Below the pieces are notes generated by a model. That model was not told the DNA's origin and searched no databases. It was given only the letters and a program-made list of their open reading frames with translations. This document shows, piece after piece, positions 8,457-19,230 of a stretch of 23,203 nt of DNA (positions within the stretch are counted from its first letter, which is position 1; each line of letters begins with the position of its first letter). This DNA is from Hypholoma sublateritium FD-334 SS-4 (lineage: Eukaryota > Basidiomycota > Agaricomycetes > Agaricales > Strophariaceae). The position numbers and the translations under genes are program-made. The stretch lies in contig KN817724.1 of assembly GCA_000827495.1 (NCBI GenBank), positions 16,904 to 40,106 on the forward strand, written 5' to 3'.

Positions 8457-8958
8457 CGTTCACATTTTCGGGTAATGCGGAAGTTCTGTGCCTCTATCCA
8501 GTATCCAGGATTTAATTTTAAAGCTTGAAGATCTACTGCAACCTTCAAGCGGAGTCGGTCTACCATGTGCACTGAGAATCAGATACTGCCCTCAACGCAG
8601 CAGCCACAGCCCGCAGCAACTGAGCTGTGCGTGCTAACATCGAAATAGTAAGCGTTAATGTAGGTATCATATGAGCCTAACTGCAGTGACACTGACACTA
8701 TATCAGTATCACTGCAGTACGGTAATTTAGGCCCTACTAGGCACTCAGTAGTAGTAAGTATCTAGGGCTAATTTCGTGCCTCAGATATATTGACTGCTAG
8801 CGATGTTACAGATATGGATAGTACCACACAAGGTTTCAGAAGGTATTGTAAATAGGCCGTTTACTCATTAACATCTCAGTAGAAATAGCTATCAGTGTCT
8901 GTAAGTTGTACTAAATGTATCAACAGCCTGAGGTCACGAAGCCCTATGCCAATACTAA
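8457..8958. other. Intergenic region upstream of the transposase, with one strong stem-loop
   Basis: No gene is recognised. Arms at 8680-8694 and 8704-8718 (ACTGCAGTGACACTG and its partner, one mismatch in 15) form a hairpin with a 9-nt loop. The region should hold the transposase promoter, any 5' exon, and the left end of the Harbinger element. No inverted-repeat partner was found near 12200-12620 by eye. Confidence 0.5.
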
Positions 8959-8961
8959 GCG

Positions 8962-10368
8962 TTGTCACGTACAGGATCACGGTTTTCGTTGAATCACATC
9001 AACAAGTCTCTCAAGAATAGAGAGTTTGTGCAAGCGACACAGAACCGCCGGGCCGTTTATTTGCTGTGCGCAAACAGCATAGCCACGTCGTGGCTTGCTC
9101 GCGCCAGAATTGGCAACCTACCATCTATCCACCATCCTTCGAGATCGAGGCAGTCCCTTCCATATTCACCGTACAAATACGCTTCACTGTATCTATTGAG
9201 AAATATCACGGTCTCTGATCCTGAAATGGAATCACGGATCCTCCAAGATACCGTATCCTTCTTGGACCTCATCAGTACATTGCTTGTCGCTCAAGATGAA
9301 GAATTCTTGCAATCTGCTGGAGGTCTCCGGCCTGGAGGAAAGATTGATCTCAATGAATACACACATACTAATTACACGCTTAGTTTCAGGCGTGCTGAGA
9401 TTCATCAGCTCGTCATTGCACTTGATCTTCCTCTCTACATCAGATGTGAGGCAACACGGATTTTTGAGGATCGAGAAACCGCTCTATGCATGCTGCTAAG
9501 ACGGCTGACTTATCCATCCCGCCTTGTCGACATTGAGATGCAATTTGGGTGGGAACGAACCAGATTTTCACGCATTACACATATTACAGCACTATTTCTG
9601 TGGACTCGATGGAAGCACCTGCTCCGATTCAACCCTCAGCGCTTATCCCGAGAAAAACTCGCTCATTTTGGCCGTGTTTTTAGCGAGAAAGGAGCTCCTC
9701 TTGACGTTGTGGTTGGCATAATTGATGGTACACTTCAGAAAAATGCTCGGCCAGTCCGAAATCAAAGAATTGTATTCAATGGCTGGAAACACATGCATTG
9801 TCTCAAGTACCATGCAGTTCTCTCGCCAGATGGACTTGTCATACATGTGTATGGGCCTGTCAACGGACGTAGGCATGATGAAACAGTCTTCAAGCAGTCT
9901 GGTTTATCCGATCTCTTGGACAAGCATTTTTGGAGTCCGGACGGTCAACCTCTTTATCTATACGGCGATCTTGGATACTCAGTTGGGCCCCACATTCTGT
10001 GTCCATATAAAGGGCCAGTTCTCACTTTTGAACAAAAGAAATTTAACTACCGAATGAGCCGAGTCCGCGAGCCCGTCGAATGGATCTTCAAAGAAGTCAA
10101 TCAGCAATTTGAATTTCTTGATTTTTCACGCAGTCAAAAAATTCTTCTAACACCATGTGCATTGTTTTACATGGTTGCATTGCTCATGTGCAATGCACAT
10201 ACTATCCTCCATGTTCCACAGATTCCCCAATATTTTTCCTGCCAGCCACCATCTTTAGAAGAGTACTTTGTTGGTGGACCCATTGACGATGCAGAGCTTG
10301 ATCAGTGGTGCATGGATTCACCATGGGAGGAGGTTCAGGTTGAAGAAGAATTAGAAATTGACAATTAA
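8962..10368 (+). CDS. PIF/Harbinger-family DDE transposase
   Basis: This is the catalytic protein of a PIF/Harbinger cut-and-paste DNA transposon, expected to act in the nucleus with a SANT/Myb-like partner. The open frame is 468 codons and uninterrupted. The DDE_Tnp_4 core is visible. D255 lies in GIIDGT, D306 in GRRHDE, D336 in LYGDLGYS and E373 in VREPVEWIF; D255, D336 and E373 are the likely catalytic triad. A region of conserved type, GLRPGGKIDLNEYT then LLRRLTYPSRLVD, precedes it. Downstream, FLDFSRSQKILL and PPSLEEYF match fungal members. The frame opens at 8959 after a stop and contains no ATG until 9227, so the N-terminus is uncertain. Either ATG 9227 is used (about 380 residues, domain kept) or an upstream exon joins at the TACAG acceptor near 8974. 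It converges on the SANT gene. Confidence 0.92.
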   Translation: MSRTGSRFSLNHINKSLKNREFVQATQNRRAVYLLCANSIATSWLARARIGNLPSIHHPSRSRQSLPYSPYKYASLYLLRNITVSDPEMESRILQDTVSFLDLISTLLVAQDEEFLQSAGGLRPGGKIDLNEYTHTNYTLSFRRAEIHQLVIALDLPLYIRCEATRIFEDRETALCMLLRRLTYPSRLVDIEMQFGWERTRFSRITHITALFLWTRWKHLLRFNPQRLSREKLAHFGRVFSEKGAPLDVVVGIIDGTLQKNARPVRNQRIVFNGWKHMHCLKYHAVLSPDGLVIHVYGPVNGRRHDETVFKQSGLSDLLDKHFWSPDGQPLYLYGDLGYSVGPHILCPYKGPVLTFEQKKFNYRMSRVREPVEWIFKEVNQQFEFLDFSRSQKILLTPCALFYMVALLMCNAHTILHVPQIPQYFSCQPPSLEEYFVGGPIDDAELDQWCMDSPWEEVQVEEELEIDN

Positions 10369-10392
10369 ACATATAACATTGCACACAAAGAA

Positions 10393-12192
10393 TTATGAAC
10401 TAGGTTTCTGAAGGAATATCAAACGTAGCATATCGTTGAGTCTTTCACTCTCTCTAGCACGTGCCTCCTGCTCTGCTTTACGGACCTCATCGTCATGCTC
10501 CAGGTGCCTGCGCATAATATCTGTTAGTCCCGCAAACCCTTTGGCAAGATTATTGAATCCAGCCATTAGCTCTTCGTGACGTTGCTTATCAAGCTCTCGA
10601 GCAGCTGCAAGCTGTTCAGCCGCTGACTGTTGGTGAGTTTGAATAGCTGCCTCGATAATTTGATTTGAGGTACATATGCGCTTAGCTGTTGGGCGGAGAT
10701 TTTCCTTTGACTGAGACGATTGAGGCTCAGATGCAGGTGGAGTAGTAGAGCGCTGACGTCTATTATATAATCAGACATATATCTTCAGACAACGAGTCAA
10801 ACTTACTTCGACTTGCTTTCTCGTTGACCGGCCTTCTCACGCAAAGTTGAGTCCTCAAGTTGTGTCACGTCTGTAAGTGCTTGCCGGAGAACACGGCCCT
10901 TCATGGCTGCGTCACGTAGCTCTAAAGCAGCTTGCGCTTCAAGCTCCTCTTTACCTTTGGCACGTAGGGACTTATTTGCACGATCATCAGACTGCGCATC
11001 CAAAAGCGAGACAAGCTCGGTCATAGTCTTTGCGGAGACAGGATGAATAAGCCTAAATTTTATATTCATTAGAGATCATACCTCAATGTGCCCATCTATC
11101 TCTTCGTTGGTGCCAGTTTTCTGCAAAGAACGAGTCTCACTACTCTGAGAAGAAATTCAATTTGATTTATTTAAAATAGACATATAATAACACACCTTGT
11201 GGGCATCGACGAGCCGTTTGAACCGGGAACGGCATGAATCACCAGTTCGGTCAATAGCCGAGCCACTCTGAGCACTATCTTCGAGCAAAGCCACTGCTAA
11301 TTTATCCCAGGCTTCTTCGCGTGCTTTTCCTGCAGGTGCGAGGAATGGCCGGTGACTGAATATTTCCTGCACTAGAAACCGGTCCTGCCAAGGTAGCCAG
11401 TGCTGCCTGCGAGCATTCTGAGCCTGTCTAGAGCGAAAAGCAGCAGAAGGAGCCTGTTCATTGTCGACAGAAGGTGCAGAGTTGACAGTGATCTGAGAAG
11501 AGTCCGTAGCAGCGATATCTGGATGGGGAGGTACTGATGACTCATGCGGAAGGCTGCCCTGCTCGCAGTCCCATGCTGGGGATGCTTCTCGTGCGGGAGC
11601 TTTCTTTTTCGCTTGGCCATTACTAGTCGATGGGATGAAATGACGCGACGCGAAGCCACGACGTGGCTTCGCTGTTTGCACACGGGAAAAAAGCGACGAC
11701 GTGGGTATTTCGCCGGGCCGGGGGTGTCCCGTCGCTAGCACAAACTCTCTAATCTCCCTAATACCAACAATCTCGTCTTGTAGCCATCTCATATCGACTT
11801 CATTGCGAGACCCAAGACGTTGTTTCTTCGACGGACGCTCACTCTCCGAAGCATCTTCAGGGTTTCGGCGCCTCGATGCCGATTGTGTTTGTAGAGAACG
11901 ACTACCCTATATTGATTCGGATAATATTAGCATGTTACCCAGATGCCTACATACTACGACGTACCTCGGCCCGCTTTGCCGGTGGACCAACGATGTTGAC
12001 TATGTTGGTTTGTCCCAGCCCTGTGCTTAACTGCCGACGTGGATGCGAAACCGATGGGACGGGAGGGTCAGGTGAACTCTTCCGTTCCCTGAATGGAGGG
12101 AAACTCCAAATATCATCGGAGCTTTCATGGGTCTGCGTGGGTCGGCTGCAGTAGAGTGGAATGTGCTTTTTGGAGGGGTTATTGCGCTTCAT
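10393..12192 (-). CDS. SANT/Myb-like DNA-binding protein, partner of the Harbinger transposase
   Basis: The second protein of PIF/Harbinger elements binds DNA and helps bring the transposase to the nucleus and the element ends (family knowledge). Five exons join in frame: 12192-11965, 11906-11196, 11144-11082, 11027-10807 and 10759-10393. Introns are 58, 51, 54 and 47 nt with consensus ends. The product is 529 residues. The N-terminal part is basic and serine/proline-rich, with KKQR and KKK patches that may act as nuclear signals. A SANT/Myb-like trihelix segment ends exon 2 (about residues 245-313), with WLPWQDRFLVQEIF, AREEAWDKLAV and SCRSRFKRLVDAHK. The C-terminal part is long, helical and charged, including ELEAQAALELRDAA and HEELMAGFNNLAKGF, and is probably a coiled coil. 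The start is the ATG at 12192; an upstream in-frame GTG is unlikely in a fungus. No lesion is visible. The stop lies about 25 bp from that of the transposase. Confidence 0.85.
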
Positions 12193-13509
12193 TTTTGATA
12201 TTAACACTCACTTCTTCACCTTTTAAGTGTCTGGAAGCAGTCTACGCAGTTGCGCAGCAGTGATAAGGCAAACCTCTTCTCATAAGGTCTAGCAATGATC
12301 CGATTTTAATCCGATTCGTTGTGGCATGCTTTGTATTGATGATGCTTTGTACATGTATTGATGATGATGCATGTTGGTCGGTCCGAGACTGGTTTCCTCA
12401 AGGCCTTCAAGCTGTCCTCCACCGTCCAGACATGGCTCGGACTTGTTTTGATCTCACAACAAGTCTTTATTTCTCTAGTTGTCTGTGACCTCACGTTCAG
12501 CTTTGTCGCTTCCAGCTGGTCGCCTATAATGTTTATGGTTAATGCATAGGTTCCTTTGGCGCCAATGCTATGAGCAGGACGGCGCGTGGCAGTACCTTGC
12601 CCACGCTGCACTGTTCTATGCTACCATGCGTTCAATGCACTTCAGCGCCTACGACCCGCCCCAGCGTCTCCCGCGTTTCCCACGTACTTCTATTGTTGTG
12701 AATTGCTTGCTCCGCTGCCCGCCAATGAGCTGGCCACTGTGTGCATCTCCGCGGCTTGATTCCAGTCACGAAAGAACCCAGCAGCTTGCACTGCGCATTC
12801 TACTGCGGCCGCATGCGTCTGGTGCTCTAGCGCTGGTGCTGCGTCCTGCCAGGGCCCAGAACCTCCACCTTCTCTCTGCTCTCACATAGGCGTACCTGAC
12901 CACGACGAGCAACATGCATATATCTCATCATGATTCCCATAGGGGAATCCGCTGCGACTGCGCTCATATCCCCAGTTAGCTCCGAGACGACCTCGGCGTT
13001 TCGCGCCATCGACGCGCAAGGCTGCACAAGATGACGTTGGCGTGTGACCGCTCGCGCCCGGACGTCGATGTTTTGCCGGACGTTTCGCTCTTCCTCCCCG
13101 CGAGGGAGTTCATGTTGGCCGTTAGCGGCTTGTACTTGGGGGCGTCGATCGTTGCGCTCTGTGTTGTATGGGATGCACGGGCCACGCGCCTCAATGTAGC
13201 ACCATCGAATGCGCGCTCCACGACATGTGGTTCCCCAGGAAAGTCGCGTGAGGCACCAGGGCGCGGCGAATGTTGTGAATTTACGGTACATGAGACTGTA
13301 CCAGCGGATGTGCGGGGGCATGACCATGCAAGGTAAACACACGGGCTGGAGAATGGTGAAGTGAAGGAGGCGCGCCTGTATGAGTTTGTTATTGGAATCA
13401 ATGTGCTGGTGGATTTGTTACCACATTTTTAAAAGCTTACCATGCTGGGTTCAATCATGGGTATGTTAATAATCTAGCACCTCGTATTCTCAATCTAATA
13501 TATCCTTAG
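12193..13509. other. Mixed coding-like remnants, no gene resolved
   Basis: Several open frames of 60-170 codons overlap on both strands. Plus-strand pieces such as GAWQYLAHAALFYATMRSM (about 12575) and LFLPAREFMLAVSGLYLGA (about 13090) read like protein. They lie in different frames, and a donor-like caag/gtaaac at about 13334 follows the second. The part nearest 12193 should hold the SANT gene promoter and the right end of the Harbinger element. Old, frame-broken host gene fragments are the likely source. I cannot name one. Confidence 0.3.
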
Positions 13510-13826
13510 TTGAACTTCAATGAAACGGTAACTTTGCCCTTCCAGATTGGCTGGCCCTGGGGCGGGTTTGCGTTCAGAGGTACAGGGAACACTGCAAGAT
13601 CCCTGTCTTTTCTCATGACAAATCACTCGTCACCATCACTCAACAATCACTATGTGGCAGGCGTAGCCCTATTCTTGGTTGAGCTGCCTGTAAACCTTAG
13701 AAGACGTCCGGCAGTTTCCGACGCCCGTGTTGGTTTGTGGGCTCCCAAGTTCATGAAAATGTTGGATGCTTGACAGTTGCTTGACAGCGAGGCGGCGGCA
13801 GAGACGATTGGGAGTCTCGCGCAAGA

Positions 13827-14016
13827 AACGTTCTGGAGCAGCCAATCAAGACAATCGAGGAATGGAACGAATTTGCTAGCATGGATCCAAGTATTTCAAT
13901 TGATCCTACGGTCCTCAGTCGACTGATGAACGCCCATGCGAAAGCCATCGACTTCGATAAAAACGGGCGGTATTTATCCACGCCGGCGAAGAGCCGTCGT
14001 CCGCACACAGGCCGCA
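13827..14016 (+). other. Coding-like tract just upstream of the RING pseudogene
   Basis: One plus frame reads IKTIEEWNEFASMDPS, then TVLSRLMNAHAKAIDFDK, before reaching the RING region in a different frame. It may be the N-terminal part of the same broken gene, with one more frameshift near 13990-14010, or a separate exon. An unrelated open frame at 13510-13773 precedes it and is not recognised. Confidence 0.3.
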
Positions 14017-15905
14017 ATGCTCACTCTCACCCCGGGGTGCGCCTGTGACGTCTGCGCCGAGGAGTACGTCCCCCACCGCCTACCGCACTCCATCCCCTGT
14101 GGCCACGTCCTCTGTGCCAACTGCTGCTAGACCATCGCCGAAATGACAAATCCGCGCCTGTCGCCCATGTGCCCCTTCTGCCGTGAGCCCTTAGCCTCCT
14201 TCTGGCGTGCGCGTCGTCCGCATGGACTTTGTGACCAGCTGCACAACCCCGGGCCGCTTCCCCGCCCTCGAGTCCCTCACCGACATCAACTTGGACATCC
14301 TCCAGCGCAAGACCGCGACCCTCTTCGCCGGCCCCGACGCCGCCCGCACCCAGGTCTTCCGCCTCGAGGACAAGGTCTCGCGTATCACCGCCAAGAAGTG
14401 CTCCGTCGAGGAGGTCAACACGCTCTACAAGGATCTCGAGGAGTGGCTCCTCGCCGAGAAGGACGATCAGGTGCATCCCCCCCCTCTTTCTCTGTGTTTG
14501 CGCTTGCCCCTGGGCTACCTTGGCTGCCCTTTCCCTTTCGTCGCTTCCCCGGGTGCACTCGTAGCGATTTTTCTTGCCATGCGCTGACACCTTTTCGCAG
14601 GCCAACTCGCTGTTCCTCAGCGCCGTGTTGCTGCGCGCCGTCCACATGAACCACATCGCCCATCCGAGACTAGCAAGGTAGCCAAGACGTCCGACGCAAA
14701 CCTGCGCAACAAAATCGCTGACCTCGAGCAGAACAACACCCACCTTGGTGCGTTTTTTCTTTCCCCCCCTTTTTTATCGCCCCCGTCTGGGTAATTTCCC
14801 CCGGGCGTTTTTCGAGCGCCTCTTAGACAAGTGAATTATGTCCGGCCATCTATCGCGCACAGCCCGCTGATGGTGTTAACCCCCATCCCCCTTCCTGCTG
14901 CGTGTTTCAGCACGCAAACTGCAGGCAGATCAAAACAGAGGTCAACCAGCTGCGCGCGCTCGCGTCGACCGTCTCCTCCGAACCCCCAATCCAGTCCTCC
15001 ACGCCCTTCCCGTACGCCTCCCCCCACTCAACGTCGCCCACGCCCTACAGCGCCGCGCCCGCACACTACCCCTCCTCCAGCGCAAGCGCCCCGCGCATCC
15101 CGCGCCGACGCCGCTCGCGCGCTTCAACCTCTTGTGCGCGCGCTCCGCGTCGATGTCCTCGCGCCCGGCGACGCCCGCAGGCATCGCACTCGCGCACTCG
15201 GCGCACCCCATTTCCCCCGGCGATCGCATGCGCTCGCACACCCGGACCCGGGCCGACGTCCTCCGCTCCAGCTTCCGCCTCTGCGTCTGCGTCGGCATCA
15301 GCTTCATCCCCCCCGCGCCCGGCCCCACCTCCTCCGCCTCCGCCTCCGCCCCCGCGTCCTCGCCCATGCGCAGCCACACCACCGGCCCGTCGCCCGCACG
15401 GAGCCACATCCCGCGCCTGGCCTCTCGAGCGCGAGCGCACACCCCTGCGTCTTTTTCGTACTCTTCGCGTTATGCATGAGGTGGGGCGCCACCGATGCCG
15501 GCGCGGTATACGCCTGCACCAGGGCCGCCGGTGAGCCTGTCCTGTGGGATGGGATTCAGCTTGGGCTTTGGTCGTGTCGTGGGCCTCGGGTTCAGCAGCG
15601 GCATGGGCAATGGCGGTAGCAGGATGGGTGGGATACCCACCATCACCATCACCACCAGCTTCTTCCGCTCGCAGACGCCCGCGCCGCCCGCGCTCGTGCC
15701 GCCGAAGCCGCGGCGCCTGAGCTTCAGCGGGAGCACGTGGCGGGGGAGGAGAAGGAGGCATGTGCGAGGTGGCTGCCGTCGAGTTTGCTGCATGTTGGTG
15801 GCGGCGGGAGAGTATGGGGGCAAGGCTGGGGGGGAGTATGGCGCCAAGGGCGGGAGCGGAGAGTATGGAGTGAAGGGAAGAAGCGCAAGCCGCGCGGGCA
15901 GGTAA
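14017..15905 (+). pseudogene. C3HC4 RING-finger protein pseudogene
   Basis: The RING starts in CACDVCAEEY and continues with IPCGHVLCANCC and, beyond a TAG stop at 14128-14130, CPFCREPL, so all eight zinc ligands (C3HC4) are present. Such proteins are usually E3 ubiquitin ligases. After a frame change near 14190-14205 comes VRVVRMDFVTS, then KCSVEEVNTLYKDLEEWL, a helical segment. An intron fits 14471-14600. The next exon begins ANSLFLSAVLLRAVHMNH, changes frame near 14664 and continues LRNKIADLEQNN, a coiled coil. A second intron fits 14748-14910. Then LARKLQADQN and EVNQLRALAST lie in different frames near 14935. A proline/serine/alanine-rich tail is frame-scrambled to about 15905. At least one stop and three frame changes make it a pseudogene. 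The 3' limit is approximate. Confidence 0.7.
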
Positions 15906-16467
15906 TGCCTTTCGGGTATTTTTATTCGCATGATGCCCTTTATGCCCCTACGTCCCATGCTACGACTATGCCCATGCTACGCCCCTGCGACTATGCCGCT
16001 TACGCCTAAGAAACCGGCGAATAACAAAAAGAAAACACTAAAAGGCTACGACTTGATTTGATTGATTAATATCAAAAGGAGAAAAATAAAAGTGGAATAA
16101 ACAAAACGGAGGTTTCGTCTTGGTTTCGTCATCAAATTTTGGCGCACGGCCAGTGAAGAGCATTCACAAAAGAGGGTTATTATTTGAGAGCTACATAATC
16201 ACAAGATACGGGATACCGTGTTATTGAGGTCCTCATTATGCGAGATCAGGCTAAGTGCTGGTCTGAGTAAGACGTTTTTGCGTATCTCCAAGAACTCGAC
16301 TAACTCAAGGCCGGACCCACCAATGGCCAAGCGCACATTTGGAGAGCGGGGGCAGACATTCGGTGCGTTGCTTCTGAGTGAGTGGTGGGTGGTACGTCGT
16401 TATTTTGCCGAAGGTTGTGATCGTTTGCGCTGATTTGGCCTCTGGGTGGTAGTCCTCCAAGTACATC
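15906..16467. other. Stretch with no recognised gene
   Basis: The DNA turns AT-rich after about 16015. Overlapping frames near 16300-16540 on the minus strand (for example one reading TYHPPLTQKQRTECL) show no known domain. Nothing else is supported. Confidence 0.4.
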
Positions 16468-17077
16468 GTGTTGCTCGTTGTCACTCTCGCTTTCGCCGCA
16501 CTGATCCACTTCAACACCTCCCAGTTCCTCACCAACATGGCTATAATTCATTACTGTGCCGACGACGAAATCGAAAGGAATATGGGTCACATCAAATTCG
16601 GAGAGTCGCGTCTCTTTTCAGAGTCGTTTTGGCAGATGCAGAACCGTTACTGTTATCACTCATTCCGCGTCCCTCGTGGTCCTCTCTTAGTATTGGTAAG
16701 ACTTTGTTCTGTCTTTCTTATTTCCCTCATTCAATATGCTGTAAGCCCATGGTTGATAATAGGGACAACGGGCTGGGTGTAATTCCAATTCTTTATGATG
16801 GATCTTTCGGGGAGATTGTAAGCGATACTGTCGTTACTTTTTGATACTTTTGACAGAATAGATCTAGAACGGTGTTGCTATTCAGTCTCAAGTCCTTCCG
16901 GATATAATCCCAGTCTCTGGGTGGCTGCGCTTGAAAGAAAATCTTGCTGTAAGTTTTTACTCTCAGTGTACAGGAATATCGGCAGAAGTTGAAGCCACCT
17001 TTTAGATCAAAGTTACGGCAATTCGAACCAAGATTAATATGGTGAAAAGAAAATGGGCGATTGTTTCTGGCGCTTGA
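16468..17077 (+). CDS. Unrecognised multi-exon gene or remnant (3' exons best supported)
   Basis: Three short exons chain in one frame. 16763-16817 includes DNGLGVIPILYDGSFGE. 16868-16948 includes VLPDIIPVSGWLRLKENLA. 17006-17077 includes IKVTAIRTKINMVKRKW and ends in TGA. Introns of 50 and 57 nt have GTAAGC/GTAAGT donors and AG acceptors, and each junction is phase 0. An upstream open tract (16468-16695) has a hydrophobic start, LLVVTLAFAALIHF, and ends at a GTAAGA donor. Its phase does not match the first of the three exons, so either an exon is misplaced or a frameshift is present. I do not recognise the protein. The coherent exon chain argues against chance. Confidence 0.4.
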
Positions 17078-17480
17078 TACTAAGTCCTCCGTTCTCCGAG
17101 CCCTTATTGCTAGTATAGAGATTTTTGTGAGCTTCCAAATGAATTTAATCTTGCCGAGAAAATACTAGACACTGATTTCCAATGTGTAGATTGATGTTGT
17201 ACTTGTGATGTGACTACAGACCAGCTTTAATACCACGCGCGTACATACTGAACCGAGAGTCCTGCAAATACTCCATTTGATGGTGTTCACACCTGCATCC
17301 GGGGGGACGACGGTGAGGATCGCAGTGGACAGCGTAGGCGCAGATGGAACATGCGCCGGGAAACGTGCATCCTGCGCGCTCGACGCGTCAGTGCCGTGTG
17401 TAGTGCCGTGTGTATCCGCTATTCCACTTTCGCTGTCCCCTCTTTTGATATCATCGTAGTGGCGACTGAGGTAACGTACT

Positions 17481-17783
17481 TCATGATCGAGATCTCGCCA
17501 ATCTACGGGCGGAATGCACGCGACGTGAGGGCGCGCTCGACAGGGAGGAAGGCGGGATAAAGTGCCCGCCGCCCAACATATTGACGAAGAGCTTAGCGAC
17601 GTCTTCCATGCTGACGGGCTGACTTTGTCTACCTACGTTCCGGGTGTGAGGCCTGTGAGCGCTAATCGGCGTGTTGAAGCGAAGGTAGAAACGCGATGAG
17701 AGGTCAATCTGAAGCTTAACAGAGACTTTGTGCGAACAATGCACCAGATCACAGTAGCATTCGGTCCTGATGCCAGGTGCCAC
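17481..17783 (-). other. Unrecognised coding-like tract
   Basis: A minus-strand frame of 100 codons reads VKLQIDLSSRFYLRFNTP and later MEDVAKLFVNMLGGGHFIPP. It begins at a GTG, not an ATG, so it would have to be an internal or terminal exon. A GTAGGT...CAG pair between the two pieces could be a very short intron or chance. No domain is recognised. A competing plus-strand frame at 17277-17459 is less protein-like. Confidence 0.25.
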
Positions 17784-17799
17784 CCTGGGTTTCGAGAGG

Positions 17800-18302
17800 T
17801 AAGGAAGTCGAAAGTTGCACCGATATGCTTTCGGAGTACAAATAATTACGCGCTTAGATCTACACTGTCGTAGTTGATCCGTGATCTGTAGTTTTTGTAA
17901 AATATAGGATGATCAATTGTATGCGGCAGTGAACGTCATCTTAGTGTAAATATAATCATTATCGACTGGTTCCCGTCTTCCTTGAAATTGCCTCTGCGAT
18001 CGGCGTCACCAAGGATGGTATTTTTTGGGGTGGACACCTGGGAAGCTGATATTTCGTAAGGGTAAGGACTGGTAAGGACGTTCATGCAACACATCGTTCT
18101 GCACAGTTTCGGGAATTTCGGGGCATATTTGAAATAGTTATGTCATGGATTCCATTTTTGGCCGAAACGGACAAACCCTCGCGCGAGCTGGATGGCAGTG
18201 AATGTACGCTGATCTCGTACTCACCTGACTGGCGAGGATTGACAAGGGCGAGGCAAGGGCGAGGCCCAGTATATAATATCATTGAAATTCTTGTTGCAGT
18301 GT
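17800..18302. other. AT-rich stretch with no recognised gene
   Basis: Short frames only; no domain, RNA gene or clear repeat seen. Confidence 0.4.
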
Positions 18303-18690
18303 TTATTTTCATACAAGACACCCTTGCCTTGATCGGCTTATCAAAATAGTTGCAACTCTGATATAATTATGATCGTCAAATGATCACGATTGCTGGGGAT
18401 CAACCAGAACGAGGCCAGTATGGCATACTAGTCAAATTATTATTGTACCATTACATTTGAACATCAGAATATATCAGAATCCTGAGAGAATCAATATGTT
18501 TGCCTTATAATAAAAGGCATCCTTGCGTAGATCAACTCATCCATAACAGCTCGAACTCTGATGTGGCAATAACCTTGACTGTGATGGGCTCACAAGAAGG
18601 AAATTTGTATGATACGCCGGTCAAATTATTATTGAAGTATGAGATTTAAATATTCAAATATCTAAGAATCAGATGTGTGGGTCATAATCA
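18303..18690. repeat. Diverged ~195-200-bp tandem direct duplication
   Basis: Landmarks recur in the same order: (c/t)ccttg at 18321 and 18520, aactctg at 18354 and 18554, and GTCAAATTATTATTG near 18431 and 18621. Spacing falls from about 200 to 190 bp, so indels have accumulated. Each unit ends in AT-rich DNA with agaat/tcagaat motifs. The duplication is old, AT-rich and non-coding. Confidence 0.6.
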
Positions 18691-19230
18691 GTATGGCATG
18701 CAGCACACAGGTCAGTATTGAAAAAACCATGTTTTGCAAAAACGGGGGTGGAAGGAACGTGACTAATGACAAATACTATCTGCAGCAATAACTGGAGCCC
18801 CGGTTTCCCGATGATTGACATCCTAATTTGAGCGCCAGAACGTGTTCCATTGTCTTGTTATCGACATTCTCGCGGATGTTCTGCGCCACATTCAACAAGC
18901 GACTTGAGCTTGGTATTTTGATGCGCTGCGGGGAAGGACGTAAGGGGCGCATCAAATGTGGTCAAGAGCGCATCAAATAGATATGTCAAATTCTATAAAT
19001 AGATTTTTTAGCAGCAACGCGTACAGTTAAACTTGAGCAGCAGACATCCTGCTGTCAACGCATACAGGGATCTTTCGAATAGGACCGATTAAATCGATAC
19101 TTTCCATAGTTAAATATTCGGGGAAATGTGGCCTATGGGGCGTCATTGACTGATAGATCCCTGCATCGTGTTCTCAATCCAGTGACATATGTATGAATTG
19201 CATCGACACCAAGTAGAGCACCCCCAACTC
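18691..19230. other. AT-rich stretch with no recognised gene
   Basis: GCGCATCAAAT is repeated near 18947 and 18967. No gene, RNA or larger repeat is recognised. Confidence 0.4.

Larger units (their letters stand above)
8962..12192. mobile_element. PIF/Harbinger DNA transposon, coding portion (ends not located)
   Basis: The convergent pair of transposase and SANT/Myb-like gene is the standard autonomous gene set for this superfamily. The coordinates given cover only the genes; the element must extend further on both sides. Harbinger elements normally end in short inverted repeats flanked by a 3-bp TWA duplication. I could not pair such ends between 8400-8960 and 12200-12620 by eye, although the stem-loop at 8680-8718 lies in the expected left-end zone. 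Both genes look undamaged, so the copy may be recent. Confidence 0.8.

Noticed and set aside
14027..15761. Minus-strand frames up to 238 codons opposite the RING pseudogene
   Set aside because: Arginine/glycine/alanine-rich antisense translations of GC-rich DNA. The recognisable RING and coiled-coil segments are on the plus strand.
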